Source of the DNA: Halodesulfovibrio spirochaetisodalis
Lineage (GTDB): Bacteria > Desulfobacterota > Desulfovibrionia > Desulfovibrionales > Desulfovibrionaceae
NCBI RefSeq assembly: GCF_001672295.1
Contig: NZ_JXMS01000013.1
Span: forward strand, 23,368 to 87,367
Length of the DNA stretch: 64,000 nt
Direction of reading: 5' to 3'
Part shown: positions 1-7,992 of the stretch, one piece after another
Layout of the letters: every line of letters starts with the position of its first letter
Position numbering within the stretch: the stretch's first letter is position 1
Made by a program: the position numbers and the translations under genes
The notes under the pieces: model-generated
The model's database searches: none
Seen by the model: the letters and a program-made list of their open reading frames with translations, nothing else
Told to the model about the DNA's origin: nothing

Positions 1-1
1 C

Positions 2-145
<144 letters not shown>

Positions 146-586
146 CCACCACAATACGTACTCTTTATCACGTACCTGCGGCTGAGGCAGTCGACTACGT
201 CTTTACCTGCCAGATTGAAACCAATCTGTGCAGTGCAAGGCGCAAGATAAACTCATAAGTAGCGACCAATAAGAGCCTTGGAGTTTTTCGAAGCAACGCC
301 GCAATGTTCGGTTTTATTATCAATCTTAGAGGCATACCTGCAAGTAGGTGTGCCTCTTTTTTATCTCCGATCTTATTCAGCATTCTTTCTCCAACCAAGC
401 AACGCTCTCGCAGATTGCGTCCTTCCATTGCTCTAACGGCCTGCCAGTGCTACAAATTAAACAACGATATCTTTTTTAGAGAGTGGCAATGCACTATATT
501 CCAGTACCAGCCATTGATACTCAAAGACAAATCGTACTCACAACAGAAACCACCTGAACCATCCACCCTCAAACCTGCGGGGCATT
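146..586. other. intergenic region with hairpins, no gene
   Basis: No convincing gene is seen in these 441 bases; short open frames lack ribosome binding sites. It holds a perfect 7-bp stem hairpin at 211-228 (CAGATTG/CAATCTG) and a terminator at 328-362. Both may belong to the gdhA transcript or to a small interspersed repeat. Confidence 0.5.
328..362 (+). terminator. rho-independent terminator
   Basis: A stem AGAGGCA...TGCCTCT, extended inside by TACCT/AGGT(A), is followed by a run of six T. It probably ends the gdhA transcript, although it lies about 185 bp beyond the stop codon. Confidence 0.75.
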
Positions 587-3583
587 ATGGCACTTTCTGA
601 TTTCTGTCACCGAATTACAGCTGAAAACAAATTCAGGGTATATCATGATCTTATGCGCGAGAAGGTAAAGCACATCCTTCTTGTGTCCTCACCATATGAT
701 GCATGGGTAATGGAAGAAGATTGCAACCTTTCAGAACGCCTTGCAAACGAATACCGCGGTCTTAACCTCAGTTCACCGCCTCGCCTTACATGGATTTCTT
801 CACCTGAAGAGATTCCGGCCGCTCTGGAACAGCGTCCCGCTGAAATGGTTATCCTTATGTCTGGACTTGCCGAACCGGAACTGGTTGACCTGAAACAGCG
901 CATTGACGCCTTTGTGCCGGATCTGCCCGTTGTCATACTGACTCACAGGGAAATAGAAAACGAGCAGCTCAAGCGAAAGGATTTAGATCATTGCTTCTTA
1001 TGGACAGGGGATGCCGAACTCCTGCTGGCTATCGTCAAATTGACTGAAGATAAGATGAATGTTGCCCATGATGCCATGGAAGCCGGAATCCGCAGTATTA
1101 TTCTGGTGGAAGATTCCCCGAGCTATATCTCGTCATTTCTCCCTATTCTCTACCGCGCGTTAGTACAGCAGGCACAGGCAGTTATTCAAGAAGGGCTCAA
1201 TCAGGAGCACCGGCTGCTGGTGATGCGCGCCCGTCCCAAAATTCTTGTGGCAGAAACGTATGAAGAAGCCATGGAATATTTCCGCCAGTATGAACAATAC
1301 GTACTCGGTGTCATTTCAGATGTACGCTACCCGCGCAACGGTCAGGTAGACCCGTCTGCGGGTGTTACGCTGCTTTCCCAGATCAAAAAAGAACGAAAAG
1401 ACATTCCGCTTCTGCTCGCAAGCAGTGAATCAGTAAATAAATGGTTTGCGGAAGAAATCCCGTGTGAATTCATCGATAAAAACTCTCCGCTGCTTCTGGC
1501 GGAACTGCACCGCTTTGTGAGTGAACATCTAGGATTCGGTGATTTTATCTTCCGTAACAAAGACGGAATGGAAATAGACCGTGCACACACCATGTTTCAG
1601 CTCAAACAAAAGCTGAACGAAGTACCTGACGATGTTTTTCTTGCCCATTGTCTGAATAATGATTTCTCGCGCTGGTTCTTTGCCCGTACAGAAACAGAAC
1701 TTGCCTGCATCATGCGTCCCCTGACTGCTGAAGATTTTGAAAACAGCGTGGATGCTATGCGTGCCTTTGTTATTGAACAGATTCATAACAGGCTGCAGCA
1801 ACGCCAACGGGGCATTGTCGTGAGCTTCAAAGAAAATGATTTTGATCCGCAGACAGACTTCTTAAAAATAGGCGAAGGCTCTATCGGCGGCAAAGCGCGC
1901 AGTCTGGCCTTTATGTTCCGCCTTATAGGGCAAAGTAATTGGCTGAAAGAAAAATACCCCCACATCGACATTGTACCTCCGAAAGTTCTCAGTATTGCTA
2001 CAGAAGGTTTTGACAGCTTCCTTCGCCTGAATGACTTAGGGTATCTTGCCGATGATGATTTTGAAGACGCAGAGGTTGTAGAAATATGCCTTAAGGCAAA
2101 ACTACCGGACTGGCTCAGACACAAGCTGAGAATCTTTCTGGAAAAAGTACACACACCTCTTGCTGTCCGTTCATCAAGCCTGCTTGAAGATGCTCAATAT
2201 CAGGCATATGCCGGATTGTACTCAACCGTCATGCTCACCAATACGCATCCAGATATTGAATTCCGGTACAGGGAACTGGCGACGGCTGTTAAAAAAGTCT
2301 ACGCGTCCACGTTCTTCCAGTCCCCGAAATCATTCTCCCGCAGAGTTAAGCTGCGCACGGATGAAGAAAAAATGGGCGTAATTATTCAGGAAGTTATCGG
2401 AAGACGTTACGATGACTACTTTTACCCTGCGATATCAGGTGTTGCCCAGTCAAAGAACTTTTATCCGTTCGGCAGAATGAAAACAGATGACGGCATTGCA
2501 TCCATTGCTATGGGGCTCGGCAAAACCGTCATGGACGGCGGACAGGTATTCCGCTTCTGCCCTAAATGTCCGCATGTACAACCTCAGGCTGCAAACATGC
2601 AGGAACTGCTCAAGAACTCGCAAAGCACCTTCTACAGCCTTTACATGGGCGATCCAGTACTTGCGCCTAAAGCTAAGGAACAAGAGGGCGCACTTGTTCA
2701 ACGCCGGATATACAATGCCGAACCGGACGGCCCTATTTCCTATCTTGCAAGCAGCTATCTCCCGCAGGAAGGAATCATTCGTGAAACTGCCTCAATTCCA
2801 GGAAGCTCCAAAGTTCTTCTCTTTGCACAAGTTGTTAAGCACGGCCTATTCCCGCTCCCTTCATTGCTGAATGATATCCTCACAATGGCAGAAGAAGCCA
2901 TGGGTGGCCCTGTAGAACTGGAATTTTGTGTAAACATGGATATGGACGGTTCCAACGCGGAATTTGCCTTGCTCCAACTGCGCCCTATGAGTTCACTTTC
3001 CGGTCTGGCAACCGTGAACATTACTGAACAAGAACGGGCAGAAGCCTTTTGTCACTCCAAACATGCATTGGGAAATTCCGAAAATCAGGACATATACGAC
3101 ATTATCTTTATCCATCCTGATGACTTTGATGTGGCAAAAACAATGGAAATTAAACAGGAGATAATGGACAGCAACAGGCAGATGCTTCAGGAAAACCGCA
3201 AATACATTCTCATAGGCCCCGGTCGATGGGGGACATCTGACCGCTGGCTCGGCGTTCCTGTCACATGGAATGAAATATCCAGTGTATCTGCCATTGTGGA
3301 AACCTTTACCGAAAACCTGCGTGTGGAACCTTCACAAGGTTCACACTTCTTCCACTGCATCACCACACTGGGCATCAACTACGTTATGGTTACCAACTCC
3401 AGTGAAGAATTCATACAATGGGACTGGCTGGCATCAGTGCCTGTACACGCAAAAGGACAGTTCATTACACACGTACAGTTTGAATCACCAATCACTGTCA
3501 AAGTGGACGGTCGAACAGCAGATTGCGTTTTGTTAAAGCCTTCAGGCTCTAAGCCGGAGCAATCAAACAAAAGTGCAACATAA
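587..3583 (+). CDS. receiver-like / PEP-pyruvate-binding domain fusion protein
   Basis: 998 aa. Residues about 28-150 look like a degenerate receiver fold with no clear phospho-acceptor. Residues about 168-312 form a second receiver-like unit with an acidic pocket (VEDS, 174-177), a candidate phospho-acceptor D245 in ISDVRYPRNG and a conserved-type lysine (K298). A PPDK_N/PEP synthase nucleotide-binding domain follows, with GEGSIGGKARSL at 429-440, LAVRSSSLLED at 525-535 and VELEFCVN at 776-783. The C-terminus has an unusual IGPGRWGTSDRW block (876-887). The phosphohistidine swivelling domain and the PEP-binding barrel of true PEP synthase or PPDK are not visible, so it is unlikely to make PEP by the normal route. 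A kinase-like or regulatory role is inference. The ATG at 587 has only a weak upstream GGGG, and 653 is an alternative start. Confidence 0.7.
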   Translation: MALSDFCHRITAENKFRVYHDLMREKVKHILLVSSPYDAWVMEEDCNLSERLANEYRGLNLSSPPRLTWISSPEEIPAALEQRPAEMVILMSGLAEPELVDLKQRIDAFVPDLPVVILTHREIENEQLKRKDLDHCFLWTGDAELLLAIVKLTEDKMNVAHDAMEAGIRSIILVEDSPSYISSFLPILYRALVQQAQAVIQEGLNQEHRLLVMRARPKILVAETYEEAMEYFRQYEQYVLGVISDVRYPRNGQVDPSAGVTLLSQIKKERKDIPLLLASSESVNKWFAEEIPCEFIDKNSPLLLAELHRFVSEHLGFGDFIFRNKDGMEIDRAHTMFQLKQKLNEVPDDVFLAHCLNNDFSRWFFARTETELACIMRPLTAEDFENSVDAMRAFVIEQIHNRLQQRQRGIVVSFKENDFDPQTDFLKIGEGSIGGKARSLAFMFRLIGQSNWLKEKYPHIDIVPPKVLSIATEGFDSFLRLNDLGYLADDDFEDAEVVEICLKAKLPDWLRHKLRIFLEKVHTPLAVRSSSLLEDAQYQAYAGLYSTVMLTNTHPDIEFRYRELATAVKKVYASTFFQSPKSFSRRVKLRTDEEKMGVIIQEVIGRRYDDYFYPAISGVAQSKNFYPFGRMKTDDGIASIAMGLGKTVMDGGQVFRFCPKCPHVQPQAANMQELLKNSQSTFYSLYMGDPVLAPKAKEQEGALVQRRIYNAEPDGPISYLASSYLPQEGIIRETASIPGSSKVLLFAQVVKHGLFPLPSLLNDILTMAEEAMGGPVELEFCVNMDMDGSNAEFALLQLRPMSSLSGLATVNITEQERAEAFCHSKHALGNSENQDIYDIIFIHPDDFDVAKTMEIKQEIMDSNRQMLQENRKYILIGPGRWGTSDRWLGVPVTWNEISSVSAIVETFTENLRVEPSQGSHFFHCITTLGINYVMVTNSSEEFIQWDWLASVPVHAKGQFITHVQFESPITVKVDGRTADCVLLKPSGSKPEQSNKSAT

Positions 3584-3690
3584 TTTTCTGTTAGCAGCAC
3601 CCCGCCCAACTCCTTCGGGTTGCACTAGCGCAACATAACGTATAATAATATTGCCCTAAAATACCTACGTTTCCCTCTTTTTTCAGGCCA

Positions 3691-3730
3691 CATTCTAATG
3701 ACGTTGCATTTTAGCAACGCCATTAGAATG
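3691..3730. promoter_or_regulatory. 40-bp inverted repeat, candidate activator (enhancer) site
   Basis: CATTCTAATG at 3691-3700 pairs with CATTAGAATG at 3721-3730, and the inner part adds GTTGC/GCAAC around ATTTTA. No T-run follows, so a terminator is less likely than a protein-binding palindrome. It lies about 115-155 bp upstream of the sigma-54 promoter at 3847, the usual distance for a bacterial enhancer-binding protein site. The role is inference. Confidence 0.45.
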
Positions 3731-3846
3731 TACATCAACCCCAAGATGCACAAATGCAACCCGTGCGAGTAAACACCATTATAATCGATATTTCCCAACA
3801 TGCTGAAATCGCGGGTTTTATAAAAAAAGCATAAACTTTTTTAAAC

Positions 3847-3863
3847 TTGGCATCCCTGTTGCT
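3847..3863 (+). promoter_or_regulatory. sigma-54 (-24/-12) promoter
   Basis: The site reads TTGGCATCCCTGTTGCT. It has GG (3849-3850), exactly 10 bases, then GC (3861-3862), and matches TGGCA-N6-TTGCW. Transcription should begin near 3874. No gene starts within 280 bp, so it drives either a non-coding RNA or a long-leader message for the yqaA-like gene and perhaps the stress genes beyond. Confidence 0.7.
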
Positions 3864-3873
3864 ATATTAGAAT

Positions 3874-4096
3874 TAGCTTTTCATAAAAGCACATGTGGTA
3901 TCCTCTAACACAGTGAAATTGTGAGTAACTGCCAACACTCTTTTCACCTTCGGTACCAGTTTACCTAACTTCCTTTTTCTATCTGACAGCCCCGTTGTGA
4001 TTGCGCTTTAATAACGGGGAGAAGTCAGATAGCCTGAATGTTCCACGAATATTTCCTCGAAGGGCTCTGTAATCATCATGATTACAGAGCCCTTCT
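3874..4096 (+). ncRNA. candidate sigma-54-dependent structured RNA
   Basis: From the predicted sigma-54 start, about 220 nt contain three successive stem-loops. They are GTGAAA...TTTTCAC at about 3914-3946; TATCTGAC/GTCAGATA enclosing CCCCGTT/AACGGGG at 3980-4031; and a 17-bp perfect hairpin at 4060-4094 ending in CCCTTCTT. No open frame with a ribosome binding site is present. It could be a small RNA or a structured 5' leader of the gene at 4158. No known RNA family was recognised. Confidence 0.35.
4060..4094 (+). terminator. perfect 17-bp hairpin, terminator-like
   Basis: AAGGGCTCTGTAATCAT is followed after one base by its exact complement. The trailing sequence CTTGGTTTC is only moderately T-rich, so termination or attenuation is plausible but unproven. 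Confidence 0.5.
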
Positions 4097-4157
4097 TGGT
4101 TTCGTATCTTGTCTTTCCATTGACGCTACACCCGCTTTTTGAAACAGTGCCAGACCT

Positions 4158-4604
4158 ATGACAGAGTTTTTTTCCCCAGAGACAGGATATCCCGCGCTTT
4201 TTTTTCTCAGCTTTTTAGCTGCCACAGTGCTTCCACTTGGTTCCGAGTGGCTACTTATTGCTATGGTTGCAGGCTCTTTTGAACCAACAACCTCTGTTAT
4301 TGTCGCCACAGCAGGAAATACTCTGGGTGCCTGTACAACATATGCCATCGGCATATGGGGAGGTGCTTACCTTATCAACCGCATCCTGCGCATTGATGAA
4401 AAATCCCAACAGAAAGCGCAATCCTTCTATAGCAAGTGGGGACAGTGGTCTCTGCTTCTTTCATGGGTTCCAATAATAGGTGATCCGCTGTGTCTTGTCG
4501 GCGGTATTGCCCGAATGCGTTTTTCCCTGTTCCTTCTACTTGTTCTTACAGGCAAGTTTGTCCGCTACGCAGCACTGGCATGGCTGACAATGCAAGCGAC
4601 ATAA
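4158..4604 (+). CDS. YqaA/DedA-like small membrane protein
   Basis: 148 aa, mostly hydrophobic, with about four membrane segments (residues about 12-35, 42-65, 95-115 and 122-145). The conserved pattern G-N-x-L-G-A near residue 55 and SWVPIIGDPLCLVGGIARM at about 102-120 matches the YqaA branch of the DedA (SNARE-associated) family. DedA proteins are inner-membrane transport-like proteins linked to membrane-potential and lipid homeostasis; the substrate of this branch is unknown. No good Shine-Dalgarno precedes the ATG, which fits a structured-leader arrangement with the upstream sigma-54 unit. Confidence 0.75.
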   Translation: MTEFFSPETGYPALFFLSFLAATVLPLGSEWLLIAMVAGSFEPTTSVIVATAGNTLGACTTYAIGIWGGAYLINRILRIDEKSQQKAQSFYSKWGQWSLLLSWVPIIGDPLCLVGGIARMRFSLFLLLVLTGKFVRYAALAWLTMQAT

Positions 4605-4809
4605 CACAACCCTGCGTCTTCTTTTGCCGCATGATTCTTTCTTCGCTTTCCATTATAGAATGCCTCGACCTTCCCCCTAACTGACTGCACATACCGTCCT
4701 CATATGGTAGGATTACACTCATCCCTTTTCAAACGGGATATTCGACTCAAACCAACCATAGCGCATAATGCAGTTGCGCGTGAATATATCATATGAGCCG
4801 GAGGAAGGT

Positions 4810-5253
4810 ATGCGAACAATTAAGCACATTCTCGTTGCTGTTGATTTAATGGAAGACAGTTCTTTTGTAGCAAAATATGCCAAGCTCTTTGCAGAAAGGC
4901 TGAATGCCACCATAACCGTGGTCTATGCAACACCACCGTTGAGCCAGTACTTCGGTCTCTATCTGCCACAAGACACTATTTCCAAATTCCATGAAGATTC
5001 TGAAAAAGGAGCCATACGCGAACTGGCTAAATTCGTGGAAAGCAACTTTGCGGGGGCAGACGTAGTGCAGCGGCTCGCCAATGGACACCCGCAGGATGTG
5101 ATTCTTGGAATAGCAAAAGAAAGTAACGCCGACCTGATTATTATGGGCACCCACAGTCGAAGAGGCGTGGACCGGATCATGTTCGGGTCAGTAGCCAGCC
5201 ATGTAGTCAAACTGGCCGATATTCCAGTACTCACAGTCCGCCCTGAAAAATAG
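4810..5253 (+). CDS. universal stress protein (UspA family)
   Basis: 147 aa starting MRTIKHILVAVDL. The ATG at 4810 is chosen because GGAGG (4800-4804) sits five bases upstream; the open frame itself extends back to 4768 without a signal. The C-terminal ATP-binding motif reads IIMGTHSRRGVDRIMFGSVASHVV, the G-2x-G-9x-G(S) pattern of nucleotide-binding Usp proteins. It is cytoplasmic and paralogous to the gene at 5536. Usp proteins support survival under starvation, redox or oxygen stress. A terminator follows immediately. Confidence 0.9.
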   Translation: MRTIKHILVAVDLMEDSSFVAKYAKLFAERLNATITVVYATPPLSQYFGLYLPQDTISKFHEDSEKGAIRELAKFVESNFAGADVVQRLANGHPQDVILGIAKESNADLIIMGTHSRRGVDRIMFGSVASHVVKLADIPVLTVRPEK

Positions 5254-5270
5254 TGAATCCAAAAAATTTC

Positions 5271-5313
5271 AAATTCCCCTGAAAGAAACAAATTGTCTTC
5301 AGGGGAATTTTTG
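5271..5313 (+). terminator. terminator of first usp gene
   Basis: AAATTCCCCTGAA and TTCAGGGGAATTT form a 13-bp stem followed by T-rich sequence. Confidence 0.85.
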
Positions 5314-5358
5314 TATTATCAATAGATTACAAAAAAATTTTGTTTTTTATCTTTTTTA

Positions 5359-5393
5359 GGTTGCATAAGATAGCTTTTTAGTATTCATTACTA
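5359..5393. promoter_or_regulatory. shared upstream element, copy 1 (usp)
   Basis: GGTTGCA at 5359-5365 and TAGTATTCATTACTA at 5379-5393, the latter a palindrome TAGTA-N5-TACTA. The same two blocks recur with the same 20-base offset upstream of cydA (6497-6531). The distance to the usp start is about 140 bp. It may be a common regulator site; the protein is unknown. Confidence 0.4.
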
Positions 5394-5535
5394 TTAAGAG
5401 TTATAACAAAGAATAACGCCACAATCTGTTTGTCCCGATGTTCTTTGCTTCTTGCTCTGGAGCATCTGACTGCAAAGACAGAGTCCGCAGAGCTTGAAAC
5501 TATCCCCGATTATTTAACATCTGTTGGAGGTCATC

Positions 5536-5988
5536 ATGCCTAGTATCAAAAATATCCTCGTTCCTGTTGATGTCATGGAAGACAACGGCTTCTTTGTAGA
5601 ATACGCAAAAATGATGGCAGAAAAACATGAGGCAAAAGTAACTCTTTTGTATGCACGCCCACCACTTGATCGCTTTTATGATGTTTACCTTACAGATGAC
5701 GTCGTTGAAAAACTCAAAGCGGATTCAAAACAGCGCGCAATAGATGAACTTGATAAACTTGCAGAAAACCAACTTCAGAACACTGACGTTTCCATCAAAC
5801 TCAGACGCGGACAGCCTCAGGATTTGATTCTGGAAATGACTGAAACTGGTGATTACGACATGGTCATAATGGGAACTCATTGCCGTAAAGGAATGGAACG
5901 CGTTCTTTTCGGCTCTGTAGCCAACAGAGTTGTAAAACACTCCAATACACCTGTACTTACAATCCACCCGGCTGAATGCAAAGGCTAG
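5536..5988 (+). CDS. universal stress protein (UspA family), second copy
   Basis: 150 aa starting MPSIKNILVPVDVMED. The ATG at 5536 is five bases after TTGGAGG (5524-5530); the frame upstream would begin with a TTG inside that ribosome binding site. It closely resembles the usp at 4810 (shared VDxMED, ATVxYARPPL-like and VIMGTHCRKGMERVLFGSVA segments) and keeps the nucleotide-binding G-2x-G-9x-GS motif. It stands alone, with its own upstream element and hairpins downstream. Confidence 0.9.
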   Translation: MPSIKNILVPVDVMEDNGFFVEYAKMMAEKHEAKVTLLYARPPLDRFYDVYLTDDVVEKLKADSKQRAIDELDKLAENQLQNTDVSIKLRRGQPQDLILEMTETGDYDMVIMGTHCRKGMERVLFGSVANRVVKHSNTPVLTIHPAECKG

Positions 5989-6091
5989 CGCACAACATCC
6001 CTTCTGCTAGTCCATCCAGCCCGCAGGCTCGACGCACTTTTATCCGGTAGATAGACGGATAAAAACAGCACACAGCTATGCACACAACTCC

Positions 6092-6133
6092 GGAACGCCC
6101 CCGCCTGACAGCTCATTCAGGCTGGGGCGTTCC
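6092..6133 (+). terminator. GC-rich hairpin after usp
   Basis: GGAACGCCCC...GCCTGA pairs with TCAGGC...GGGGCGTTCC, a strong stem with a short loop. The T-run is weak. A second hairpin, TTTTATCCG/CGGATAAAA, lies at 6038-6064. Together they probably end the usp transcript. Confidence 0.5.
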
Positions 6134-6496
6134 TATTGTGACTTGCCCTATAGGGTCTTTTTACCTATTAGTATTATAAGGAAAAAAGTTTTATCATGGT
6201 CTTCGGTTTTACTCACTTCACATTCCAGCAACATGCACAGGTAGTGAATACAAAGAACTTTTGTAACGCAATAAACACCCGATAAGAGTTACGACAGGGC
6301 AAGGTAGAGTTACATAGTCTAGCCTGATGCTAGCCAGTACCTTTCCTCAGCCGCCTCTGTCGGATATAAATTTCAGAGCTTTTATGTCACGAGGCAAAAA
6401 TAAACGTATCTTATTTTTTTTGTTATCTAATTTAAAAAGAACATGCTAAAAAGAAGGAGTAAGGAGCCTTTTTTATTGGGGGAAAAACAAATTTGT

Positions 6497-6531
6497 GGTT
6501 GCAAAAAAAGTTTTTTTAGTATTGATTACCA
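6497..6531. promoter_or_regulatory. shared upstream element, copy 2 (cydA)
   Basis: GGTTGCA at 6497-6503 and TAGTATTGATTACCA at 6517-6531, spaced as in the copy at 5359-5393. It lies about 120-150 bp before the cydA ATG, close to the distance seen for usp. Confidence 0.4.
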
Positions 6532-6649
6532 TTACTGAGTGAGTGGCAGGACAGTCGTGTGTGTCCTGTTAAAAATATTCAATAATTTTTTTGAAACCTT
6601 GGCGTCCGCTGCCTGCTCTGACAGGACGTAAGCCGAAGGGGGTTAATGT

Positions 6650-7948
6650 ATGGACGTAGTAATGCTGTCCAGAATCCAGTTTGCAGTAACTGTATTCTTC
6701 CATTTCATCTTCGTACCACTAACGCTTGGACTGTCTGTATTGCTTGCCATCATGGAAACCATGTATGTGCGTACCGGCAACGAAATGTACAAGCGCATGG
6801 TAAAATTCTGGGGTAAACTGTTCATCATCAACTTTACTCTTGGTGTTGTTACAGGCATCACTCTTGAATTCCAGTTCGGTACTAACTGGTCCCGCTACTC
6901 TGAGTACGTAGGGGATATTTTTGGTTCCTTGCTCGCAATTGAAGCAAGTACTTCCTTCTTCCTTGAATCCACCTTTATTGCTGTGTGGTTCTTCGGCTGG
7001 GAAAAAGTATCCAAAAGAGTCCACTGTATGTGCATATGGCTCGTCGCTCTTGCGTCTAACATGTCTGCCTTCTGGATCATCATGGCTAACGCGTTCATGC
7101 AGAATCCTGTTGGCTACAAAATGGTTGACGGAAAACCGCAGCTTGCTGACTTCTTTGCCGTAATTACCAACCCATACGGAATCGGCGAATTTGCCCACAC
7201 AGTTTCCTCTTCATGGATGGTTGGCGGCCTCTTTGTCATTGGTATTTCCGCATGGCACCTTGTCCGCAAAAATGAAATGGAACTGTTCAAAAGTTCTTTC
7301 AAGATTGCGTCCATATTCTTCCTTATTTTCTCATTAACCACTGCAGCAGCCGGTCACCATCAAGGCCAGATCGCAGCCAAATACCAGCCTGCAAAACTTG
7401 CTGCTATGGAATCACACTGGGAAACCGGAACCAACGTTCCTATGTACCTGCTTACATGGCCTAATGCTGAGAATACAGGTAACGCCATTCAGGCACTGCC
7501 TATTCCGGGTGCGCTGTCCATTCTGGCTTACAACAACCCGAATGCAGAAGTTATCGGCCTGAACGATATTCCTGCTGAAGATCGTCCGCCAGTTTTGCCA
7601 ACCTTTATCAGTTTCCGTCTGATGGTTGCCCTTGGCTCCTTCTTCCCTCTTCTCGGTATCGCCCTGTTTGTATGGCGTAAAAAGATTGAAGAAAAAACGT
7701 TTGTGCTCAAAGTACTCCCTTGGCTTATCCCACTTCCGTACATTGCCATTATGCTTGGCTGGACAGTAACGGAAGTAGGTCGTCAGCCTTGGATCGTACA
7801 CAAACTACTCCGAACCTCAGAAGCGGCTTCACCGATCGAAGCCTCCATGGTTGTCTGGTCTATTGTTGCCTTTACCGTGATTTACACCTTCCTTGGCCTG
7901 CTGGATATCTACCTGCTGAGGAAGTACGCGATGAAAGGCCCTAAGTAG
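6650..7948 (+). CDS. cydA: cytochrome bd oxidase subunit I
   Basis: 432 aa, nine or so membrane helices. H18 (in VFFHF) fits the heme b595 axial ligand. The quinol-loop block KLAAMESHWET and the signature GWTVTEVGRQPW are present. The protein is of the short-Q-loop type (about 430 aa; E. coli CydA is about 520). With CydB it reduces O2 to water using quinol, at high O2 affinity. In sulfate reducers this protects against oxygen. The ATG at 6650 follows GGGGG at seven bases. It forms an operon with cydB (44-bp gap). Confidence 0.95.
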   Translation: MDVVMLSRIQFAVTVFFHFIFVPLTLGLSVLLAIMETMYVRTGNEMYKRMVKFWGKLFIINFTLGVVTGITLEFQFGTNWSRYSEYVGDIFGSLLAIEASTSFFLESTFIAVWFFGWEKVSKRVHCMCIWLVALASNMSAFWIIMANAFMQNPVGYKMVDGKPQLADFFAVITNPYGIGEFAHTVSSSWMVGGLFVIGISAWHLVRKNEMELFKSSFKIASIFFLIFSLTTAAAGHHQGQIAAKYQPAKLAAMESHWETGTNVPMYLLTWPNAENTGNAIQALPIPGALSILAYNNPNAEVIGLNDIPAEDRPPVLPTFISFRLMVALGSFFPLLGIALFVWRKKIEEKTFVLKVLPWLIPLPYIAIMLGWTVTEVGRQPWIVHKLLRTSEAASPIEASMVVWSIVAFTVIYTFLGLLDIYLLRKYAMKGPK

Positions 7949-7992
7949 ACCGGCAGGACAAATCCTAAGCAATCAATAGAGAGGTTTTTTGT

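Larger units (their letters stand above)
3584..4157. other. 574-bp intergenic regulatory region
   Basis: There is no protein-coding gene here. In order it holds a 40-bp inverted repeat (3691-3730), a sigma-54 promoter (3847-3863), two imperfect hairpins (about 3914-3946 and 3980-4031) and a long perfect hairpin (4060-4094), listed separately. It lies between the PEP-binding fusion gene and the yqaA-like gene, both on the plus strand. Confidence 0.7.
5989..6649. other. 661-bp usp-cydA intergenic region
   Basis: There is no gene. It contains two hairpins behind usp (6038-6064 and 6092-6133), a long AT-rich tract, and at 6497-6531 the element shared with the usp promoter region. The large size and AT richness suggest complex control of cydAB. 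Confidence 0.6.

Noticed and set aside
304..600. 98-aa frame between gdhA and the fusion gene
   Set aside because: It runs through a terminator, has no ribosome site and overlaps the next gene start.
6596..6625. TTGGCGTCCGCTGCC upstream of cydA as a sigma-54 promoter
   Set aside because: The GG-to-GC distance is too short (the -12 element is two bases off), unlike the two perfect sites elsewhere.
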